Origin: Gelatoporia subvermispora B
Lineage: Eukaryota > Basidiomycota > Agaricomycetes > Polyporales > Gelatoporiaceae
Reading direction: 5' to 3'
Assembly (NCBI GenBank): GCA_000320605.2
Contig: KB445792.1
Coordinates: 749,581 to 813,580, forward strand
Length of the DNA stretch: 64,000 nt
Positions 56,768 through 64,000 of this stretch are shown piece after piece. The notes beneath the pieces were generated by a model. It saw nothing but the letters and a program-made list of their open reading frames with translations, did not search any database and had not been told where the DNA came from. The position numbers and the translations under genes were made by a program. Position 1 is the first letter of the stretch. Every line of letters starts with the position of its first letter.

Positions 56768-57499
56768 TCAGGCAAAGGCCAGCACTGCCCATGCCGCTAG
56801 GGCACCAAGCGCAGCACTAGCGCTCACCACTGTGAATGACGGGCGATGGTGGTGGCTCACGCTGTCCCACAGCTGGTCGACAGCCTCACGTTGTTTCCCT
56901 ACAATGAGGCAGCCGATCTTCGAGTCTGTCAAGTGAACGACCCTGGTTGCGAACCCCTGCTTTTGGGCCGCACTTTCGACATTCCTGACTTTGCCGGCTT
57001 CAATTGGTATGACGTGGGCCGCTTTGGTCTCATCCAGTCCGTACTGCTTTGCGAATGCAGACCAGATATCGTAGCTATTTGTGCGGCGAAGGGTCGAGCC
57101 AGGGGATGAAGATATCGAAGTGGGTGGAATTCTCTTGCTGCTGGCCTGCGTCTCTTCCTCTGTATCTTCAATATCGGTGGGAGGATCATGGTCCCTCCGG
57201 GACATGCTAATGTCCAGAGTTGCTAATGCCAAAGACATGGCGTTGACATCTGTGTTCGTAGACCGTGGCTCGTGCTCTGTTGTTTTTGGCTTCGGTGCAT
57301 TTATCGGTGAAGTATCAGTGGTCCTGGGCGACACAGCCGGATAGACCCCGGAACAGCGCGAACGTCGGTGGCCTTTCATAGGATGCCCACACTGTGTGCA
57401 GTGAGGCTTCTTACGAGGCGTTTTGGGGGTATCAGTGCTTCTGACACTCGTCGGAGGTTTCTGTGTCGACGCGTGGACTGAAGGGTTTATGGTAGCCAT
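56768..57499 (-). CDS. Uncharacterised tail-anchored protein with N-terminal Cys/His motif
   Basis: A single uninterrupted exon of 243 codons runs from ATG 57499 (MATINPSVHASTQKPP) to the stop at 56768. Near residue 40 is a compact motif, HCTQCGHPMKGHRRSRC, with three Cys and three His that could bind zinc. The middle is low-complexity Ser/Thr/Pro, with an acidic helix (DIEDTEEETQ). Then comes a folded-looking segment, YDIWSAFAKQYGLDETKAAH, and IGCLIVGKQREAVDQLWDSV. The last 25 residues form one hydrophobic helix (SFTVVSASAALGALAAWAV), as in tail-anchored membrane proteins. I do not recognise a named family. The open frame continues upstream to 57667, but the internal ATG has the better context and composition. 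Confidence 0.7.
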   Translation of the reverse strand: MATINPSVHASTQKPPTSVRSTDTPKTPRKKPHCTQCGHPMKGHRRSRCSGVYPAVSPRTTDTSPINAPKPKTTEHEPRSTNTDVNAMSLALATLDISMSRRDHDPPTDIEDTEEETQASSKRIPPTSISSSPGSTLRRTNSYDIWSAFAKQYGLDETKAAHVIPIEAGKVRNVESAAQKQGFATRVVHLTDSKIGCLIVGKQREAVDQLWDSVSHHHRPSFTVVSASAALGALAAWAVLAFA

Positions 57500-57830
57500 T
57501 ACGAGGGCGAGTGTGTAGTAGGAGTCGAAAATGTCAATGCCACTGTTTCCTCTCGTTCGTTGCGCCGTAGACAAGATAATATTGTAGAGTATTGTCCACT
57601 CCTTCACCGTGACCGTGCCAGCGTTGAAGCGGCCACCAGTTAGCTTAGTCAGCACCATATGGGACAATCATGATGAGACTGCAACCTAAGCGGAATCACC
57701 TTGCTCGCAAGGTCTCTCCCAATCCGGATCCACAATGTGTTCACTTTTCCGTTGACATTTTCCCACGCATGACGCGTCGTTCCTAATATGGTATGTGCGA
57801 TGTACATTTCCGCGTCTGCTGGGCGTCTCA

Positions 57831-58106
57831 CGACGGGCAATGACCGATAATCCTTCCCCGGAACAGGCTTGTGGCAGTACCTGAAATGGTTTCCTGTTCA
57901 CGACCATATTTGGATAAATATGTGTCAAATACAGTCCATCTAGTATTGATCCTGGCCAAAGCTTAGGCATTTTGAGCCTGAAATACGCTCTATATGGTAA
58001 ATACCTTCTTGACTTGTCAGGTCCGGAACATTCTTGTGAACAGGAAACCATTTTAGGGCTTTGTACAAGCCTGTTCTGATGTGGAATTATCGGCCATTGC
58101 CCGCCG
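57831..58106. repeat. 276 bp foldback (MITE-like) element with 73-nt inverted arms
   Basis: The left arm (57831-57903) and the right arm (58034-58106) are reverse complements over 73 positions without gaps, matching at 57 (78 percent). The best blocks are GGGCAATG at the outer end, GAACAGGCTTGT in the middle and AAATGGTTTCCTGTTCAC at the inner end. A 130 nt AT-richer spacer separates them. The structure suits a non-autonomous transposon relic. No clear target-site duplication was found. Confidence 0.75.
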
Positions 58107-58516
58107 TGTCTGTTACCTACCATGCTCATCACGTGCTTCCGCTGTGTGCGGCACTTGTCCTCCCCGCCACATCAGTCTTCCCAGTGTCTCCCGATCTGTT
58201 TTGCTCCTTTCGTTCCACCTCGGTCCAGGCATCAAATGCTGACTAATACCCCACGAAGGGCCCAATCTGTGCCGGCGCCTTGGGGCCTGAGAGGCCTTAT
58301 CCCTGCGGATAAGTAGATTAGAAATGGCGTGTAGATTAGGGCTGTGAATCTATAGTTTGTCGCCGATGCTGCGCTTATCCTTGTCGATCTTGCTGCTCAT
58401 CGTCAGAGACATCACTGGATGCATCCCGGATGTCCTGCACCCCGGCGGCGGCTGCGCCGCCGCCTACCGGGGTTTGCCGCTGTCCCGCCGCTCGCTCGCC
58501 CGCCCGCGCCCCCGCC

Positions 58517-59159
58517 NNNNNNNNNNNNNNNNNNNNNNNNNNNNNNNNNNNNNNNNNNNNNNNNNNNNNNNNNNNNNNNNNNNNNNNNNNNNNNNNNNNN
58601 NNNNNNNNNNNNNNNNNNNNNNNNNNNNNNNNNNNNNNNNNNNNNNNNNNNNNNNNNNNNNNNNNNNNNNNNNNNNNNNNNNNNNNNNNNNNNNNNNNNN
58701 NNNNNNNNNNNNNNNNNNNNNNNNNNNNNNNNNNNNNNNNNNNNNNNNNNNNNNNNNNNNNNNNNNNNNNNNNNNNNNNNNNNNNNNNNNNNNNNNNNNN
58801 NNNNNNNNNNNNNNNNNNNNNNNNNNNNNNNNNNNNNNNNNNNNNNNNNNNNNNNNNNNNNNNNNNNNNNNNNNNNNNNNNNNNNNNNNNNNNNNNNNNN
58901 NNNNNNNNNNNNNNNNNNNNNNNNNNNNNNNNNNNNNNNNNNNNNNNNNNNNNNNNNNNNNNNNNNNNNNNNNNNNNNNNNNNNNNNNNNNNNNNNNNNN
59001 NNNNNNNNNNNNNNNNNNNNNNNNNNNNNNNNNNNNNNNNNNNNNNNNNNNNNNNNNNNNNNNNNNNNNNNNNNNNNNNNNNNNNNNNNNNNNNNNNNNN
59101 NNNNNNNNNNNNNNNNNNNNNNNNNNNNNNNNNNNNNNNNNNNNNNNNNNNNNNNNNNN
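58517..59159. other. Assembly gap (run of N)
   Basis: 643 bases are unresolved. The flanks are extremely C/G-rich with CCG-type repeats, which probably stopped the assembly. Any reading frame crossing it is an artefact. Confidence 0.98.
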
Positions 59160-59382
59160 CTCCCGCCCGCCGCCGCCGCCGCCGCCCGCCGCCGCCGCCA
59201 GCCAGCCCGATCGCTACTCTATCGCGCCTCAGCCCGCTCATCAGCTCGCTCTCCTGTTGGTGTTGTGTACAGCCCCTCTCGACGCTTTGCGTGCCCGTCC
59301 GCCTGCTACGCTGCACGCCTGCCCGCCCGCTGCATTGCGCCGCTTCCACGCCCTCGCCGACCGTGCAGTGCTCGCTTCAAGA

Positions 59383-62300
59383 ATGTCTAGTTCACGCAAC
59401 AAGCAGCCGTACGTTCCGGTTCTGGGCAAACACTACCGCAGCCCCAAAAAGCGACGCGCCCCGACCTCGTATCGCGTCCCGGTACATCGATTAGGGAGCA
59501 CGGCCGTGCTGGAGGGTCTACGAGCGGAACTCACACGGCTGCAAGCCCGTCCTGGCTCTCTTGTGCAGCAAACGACACCACCAGTCCCTGATGATGCCGC
59601 AGATGATATTGCGACAGATATTTGTCCTTGCGACGACCTGTCGTCTACGCCGGACTCAGCAGTCGTATCCGATTTTCCATCGGACGCTGCTACATCAACA
59701 TCTGCAACGTCTTCATCGGAGACGGATCTCCCTCGCACACGGAAGCACAGGCGCGAGACTACGGAGGCCGAGAAAATTGCCCAATACGATCGATGGAGGC
59801 TACTTCTGCCGACTCTCGTTGAACCACTGCTGGCGTATCAAAAGCGCAGCTCCGGGAAGCCCGTCGCCACCAGCTTTCGCCCCATATCGCCTTGCGGCCA
59901 GATTTCTTGCACAAAGAAATCTCTTTCGATCCTCGTTCTCTTCTGGGATCGTATGTTCCGCCCTTATTGATCTCCCGACCAATACTGAGCCAATCTACAG
60001 ACTTCGAGGATGTCGTTGTGCCGTATTGCGGCTGCCATTCGGTTGCGCACGTGTTGGTTGCATCGGGGATGTTCCCCACTGCGCCTGTTGTACCGCGTAT
60101 CGCTATTTCGATTGATCTTCTGGAGTTTTATTCTGCCCTCTTCGAGCGGTCTGGTGATGCAGTGACGGCGTTGGCGCGAGCACTGCGTAATCTGTATAGT
60201 AAGCGTGGCTGGCGGGCCTTAGATCAATCGGTATGTACGATATAATCTCTCCAGGGTACATCTGACGATGGGATCAAGGGATGGCCGGTCCTCGACCCTT
60301 TCCGCAAACCCATTGGACACGCAGTGCAATGGTATGATGCGTTGCGAACTGCGGTTGAACGCCACGTCGAGGATACGATCGACAACGCTCGCAAGATCAT
60401 TGCCAATCATCTTGATCGATCGCAAGGCACATCTGTGCTACCAATATCTGCGCAGCCTTCCAGCACGCCGCCGCTATCCGCGCAGCCATCTAGCACGCCG
60501 CCGCGATCTGCACAGCCTTCCAGCACGCCACCGCTATCTGCGCAGCCTCACAGCACGCCGCCGCTATCTGTGCAGCCTCCCGATATCCCCCAAGATGATA
60601 CTCCATATGAATTCCTGAAGCCTCCAACCCCCTTGCTCTTGGAGTGCGCGTCTATTCTCCAAAGGCGTTGTCCTGCCTGCTTTGGAGGAGGCACATTTGG
60701 CCGAAGATTTCCAGAGTATGTGGCTCATATTCTCTCCGATGACATATCTGACGCTTTTCGATGACAGAGGGGGCGATATTGTTGTCGCTCTTGATGGGAA
60801 CTTCAGCCACCGACATCTTCGTAGCTCTGGTGATAGCCCCCATTTCTATGAGCCCGAATTCTTCATTCCTAAAGCCACTGTGGACGCCGTGGGGTCGTGG
60901 CTTGACGGGCAGCGTAAGAAGCCTTCAAATAAAAGCTACAAGCCGAAGGTACCCGACGAGGCGATCGATACTTGCGAATCTGGCCACGAAGCGGCTAATG
61001 AACAGAAGGCCAAGACAAATGGTGACAGATTCGACGATACCGGCATCATGGCATTGGTCTGCGGACACGATATCCCGATATTCCTCGCCAATATTGACTC
61101 ACCAGGTGAACAGCAGAAGTATGCATTTTCCCTCATCTTCACTCTCTTTGCATATCTACCGCAAGCGGCTACGGTGACAGCATTATACGACATCGCATGC
61201 AAATCGGATCGCAGCAACGGACGGGTACGTCATGACACATTGTTGGATCATCGGTGTTACTTATCCCGCAAATCGTAGCACGATCTTCTTCCCCTGTGGA
61301 TATCCGAGCGACTTCAATGGGCGGTGTCTGTTATGCATGCCTATAGACATGAGTGGGCATGCCAACTCGTGTATAATCCTCGTCTCCGTGAAGGCCTTGG
61401 ACTCCGCGATGGCGAAGGTGTGGAGCGACTTTGGTCTAGACTACGAGTGTTCATTCCTATTACGCGGACATCAGGGGTGAGTCTATGTCCAATCACTTCA
61501 ACATGTTGACTCACAATGACAATCTCGACAGCGCTCCCGTCGTATATGGATTCTCGATCGACAGGTCCGCGCACTTGCATATGAAATGCGGGACCACTTA
61601 GGCGCCTATATTGTCCGCAGATTGAAGACCGGAGTCAAAAGGCAGTCCGCTGCTGCCAAAGCAATACTTCAAGGAACATCGCAATCTATTGGCACCTTGC
61701 GCCAGGAATGGGAGGCTCAGCGTATCACCCAACTCTCGGTCCGTGCTCGTACGTCTCCTTTGGTACATTTCATATTGCGTACTGATAAGCAGTCACAGAT
61801 GCTCCGGCCCGGCTCAGACGAGAGGTCGATGCTGTCATTGCTCTGCAAGCTGACATTGAACGGGTTGAGTACGCCATTGAGGGCATACGAACTCAGTTCA
61901 GGGAGAACCGATCATCGTCAGAGTCTTCTGGGATTCTAGCTCGCTTGTTCCGAACATCGGCGGACTTATCCGACAAGGTCGATTCCCTGTATACATCGCT
62001 CAATGTTGCGAATACATTCCCCGAACTCAAAGGCCTCCACATCAACTTTGTACGCATGTTACTCCTCACGCGCGATATCAAGATCAACATACGCAAGCGT
62101 GTTACTGCCCAGTTACTTGAATTCGATCGCTTAGACCGTGCTGCGGGTGGCAGGAGCAATCCTCTAGGTACGCCGTGGACTTATAACGAAATATGCCGGA
62201 TGGCTAAGCATCCATCAGGCACCAAAATGCACCAGATCACTCGCAAAGCAATCTCCAAGCGTCAGCCAGGCATCCTCAACTCTATCCGCAAATTCAACAA

Positions 62301-63952
62301 ATACTGTGTAGCCCTAAAGGATGCCGTAAAGACGTACCATGTTCCCCAGACATTCCCGGTACCGCACCAACTCTCTACGAACCTTGGCGAGCTTCGCGAC
62401 GATCCCAATTTGTACGAGGATGTCTGGATATCTTCTCCACCAATACAGACCACTCCGAAATGGCTGGAAGATGCGAGCGTACGCTGTGGAATCCGCGCCA
62501 TGCTCAAGCTCGACCGTTGTGATGAGGAGGAACAGCGGCTAAAGTTTGAGTGCGAGAACTTGCAACGCTGGTTTGGTCGTGAGCTGGCGGCTACCAAGCT
62601 AGCGTTACGGCTGTCTAATAGTGAGTAATTTGATCTTGGATGACACGTTCATGCAGTGACACGGTTTGCATAGATACCGTATATCTTCCCTACCTTCAAC
62701 AGCGCCTCGATGATATCTCACTCTTCCCACGGCTATGGGATAATTCGCTCGCACCATATGACTCATATGCACCACATTCCCAGTGGGCATCTGCAATTGT
62801 AGACGACATGCAACCTGCTGTCGGGCCACCTGAACAAGCTACAGTTGCACCGCCTCTGACAGATGTCCATGGTGACTTCGATGATGATCTCGATGATCTC
62901 GATGATCTTGCTACAGGAGCTGATGCCGAACTCCTTGACATCCTCGAGGACCTGGAGACCGACAAGGGACCGCCCGATGGGCTGTCAAAAAGCCAGCCAG
63001 ATTTACCAGACGCGCTGGCGGATATCCCGACCGATCTCTCGGATATCCCGACCGATCCGCCCGACATCCCAGAGGCTCCCGACAATGGCAATGCTGAGAC
63101 GGGTGCCACGCCGGGGTTCTTGATGACTTTCCGAGACAGCCTGAACTCCATCACATGCAGGTGGGGCGTCCAGGGTGAGCTGTGTAGCCTTCCGAAGGAT
63201 AACTTTGGGGAGCTACACTTGGTCCCCCATACCGGCATACCTCTACGGATCACGCGCACCCGTATCTTCCAACCTCCCTCCTTCCCCCTTCATGCGTTTG
63301 TTTCCCCCGAGGAGTATGCTCGGCTGGCAGATTCACACGCCCTCCTGGATGGCGAGTGTATCAACAGCTGTGCACTTCTCCTCTGGTATCGGGCCTGTGG
63401 ATCAACAACCCACCCGTATGCTATCTTTTCGACTTACGACAGTGTCCTCGCAGGCAAAAATGACATTCCAGCATTGCAACGTTCCGTCTGCAAGCGGCCA
63501 TTTCTCGATCGTGACATCTGGATCATCCCTCTACATCGTCCAGGAGTTGCCGCCCATTGGACACTGGTCATTGCCGACCTCAGGTCCAGGGTTCTGTATC
63601 AATTTGACAGCCTCGCCGATCACACCCAGTGGTGTAAAGATGTTCAGGTTCGTGATATTGCATGTCTGCATGCCTCGGGTCACTCACGGGTATGATGCAG
63701 GCTGCCGCCAAGCTCATACATTGTCTACATCAAGTTGCTTCAGTAGATATTCCTTCAGGGGATTGGCATGCATATCCCCTCCAAGTCTCGCCAGTACAGA
63801 CTAATGGTGTCGACTGCGGTGTGTGGGTTTTAGCTATGATTGCGGCGTGCTTGCGAGGATTTTGGACTATGTCACTTAAGGAGTCCCAGATTCCCCGTTT
63901 CCGGAGATATCTGTGTAGTTTAGTTTTAGGGCTACCAGAGCGTGTCACGTAG
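59383..63952 (+). CDS. KDZ transposase fused to Ulp1-like (C48) cysteine protease
   Basis: This is the transposase of a Kyakuja-Dileera-Zisupton DNA transposon, apparently complete. The ATG at 59383 gives MSSSRNKQPYVPVLGKHYR. The N-terminal Cys region (CTKKSLSILVLFWD joined to HFEDVVVPYCGCHSVAH) is followed by RIAISIDLLEFYSALFERS, as in CxC-type KDZ proteins. The catalytic triad of the family is present: Asp in VVALDGNFSH (about 60785), Asp in TALYDIACKSD (about 61190) and Glu in LRDGEGVERLWSRLR (about 61410). A helical region follows to about 62620. After an acidic linker, the protein ends with an Ulp1-like fold: HWTLVIADLRSRVLYQFDSL (His and Asp) and QTNGVDCGVW (Gln and Cys). It stops at 63952. 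Eight short introns were placed, and all joins keep one frame of about 1350 residues. Ulp1-like domains in this transposon class are known; that both are one polypeptide here is inferred from splicing. Confidence 0.85.
60446..60580 (+). repeat. 30-bp coding minisatellite in the KDZ transposase
   Basis: Four full copies and a half copy of a 30 bp unit (ATCTGCGCAGCCTTCCAGCA plus ten more bases) encode repeats of SAQPSSTPPL. The copies differ at a few bases. They form a Pro/Ser linker between the CxC-like region and the catalytic core. Confidence 0.85.
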
Positions 63953-64000
63953 AACAGGGATTGTCAAATGATTATGTGGTGCTGCTATCAAAGTCATACA

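Larger units (their letters stand above)
57500..59382. other. Region between tail-anchored gene and KDZ transposase: foldback repeat and gap
   Basis: No supported gene. A short minus frame with MYIAHTILGTTRHAWENVNG (57840-57649) looks protein-like but has no partner exons; it may be a fragment. The stretch contains the inverted repeat at 57831-58106, a GC-rich hairpin (CGGCGGC-TGC-GCCGCCG) near 58443-58460, the run of N and a CCG-rich segment at 59160-59205. Confidence 0.4.

Noticed and set aside
58357..59970. Very long reading frames crossing the run of N on both strands
   Set aside because: They exist only because N is read as an unknown residue; the real start of the transposase is the ATG at 59383.
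60446..60580. Regular repeats that could suggest a CRISPR array
   Set aside because: The repeats are adjacent, without spacers, and lie in frame inside a transposase gene of a eukaryote.

Overview
The window looks like nuclear DNA of a filamentous basidiomycete, probably an Agaricomycete of the polypore kind. The reasons are: genes broken by many 50-60 nt introns with fungal splice sites; short intergenic gaps between housekeeping genes; moderate to high GC; a KDZ (Kyakuja-Dileera-Zisupton) transposase of the type expanded in mushrooms; and several small, tail-anchored or low-complexity proteins without an obvious family. No prokaryotic operons, CRISPR arrays, tRNA or rRNA genes were found. 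Most reading frames in the raw sequence are exons or shadows, so the gene models here were built by joining exons across introns by eye. Outer coordinates are firmer than inner ones.

Layout. 1-3229 (-): a Rho GEF running off the left edge. 3736-7359 (+): a membrane-anchored amidohydrolase. 7468-9030 (-): a coiled-coil RING ubiquitin ligase. 9252-12254 (+): the ribosome-biogenesis factor Nop14. 12578-21215 (+): an ATR/Mec1-type checkpoint kinase with three MluI boxes upstream. 21500-22431 (-): the YEATS reader Yaf9, head to head with a tiny five-exon COX7A-like gene (22554-22981 +). 23583-about 25200 (-): a parallel beta-helix protein with a C-terminal membrane anchor. 27389-28664 (-): the RES-complex splicing factor Ist3, divergent from translation factor eIF3d (28816-31233 +). 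32165-33864 (-): a rhomboid-like UBAC2/Dsc2 protein ending in a CUE-like domain. 37030-38164 (-): an NTF2-like protein. 42508-44195 (-): a GATA zinc-finger factor. 45478-47192 (-): an ING-family PHD protein. 50368-53668 (+): a TRP-like membrane channel. 53813-56386 (-): a CNH-domain protein. 56768-57499 (-): a tail-anchored protein with a small Cys/His motif. 59383-63952 (+): an apparently intact KDZ transposase fused to an Ulp1-type cysteine protease.

The first 31 kb is dense and housekeeping in character. Between about 31 and 50 kb genes are sparse; some gaps exceed 3 kb, and the stretch from 39.5 to 42 kb is very GC-rich. The right end is mobile-element territory: a 276 bp inverted-repeat (foldback or MITE-like) unit at 57831-58106, a 643 nt run of N in CCG-rich DNA, and the KDZ element.

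Functional themes: chromatin (Yaf9 and an ING protein, which in yeast both belong to NuA4), genome integrity (ATR), ubiquitin and ER quality control (RING protein, UBAC2/Dsc2-like protein), and RNA and protein synthesis (Nop14, Ist3, eIF3d). Several introns use GC instead of GT at the donor; four are supported by conserved protein sequence on both sides. No wholly new multi-gene system is evident. The most unusual items are the KDZ-Ulp1 fusion, the nearby foldback repeat, the GC-AG introns and the two long introns with possible structure.
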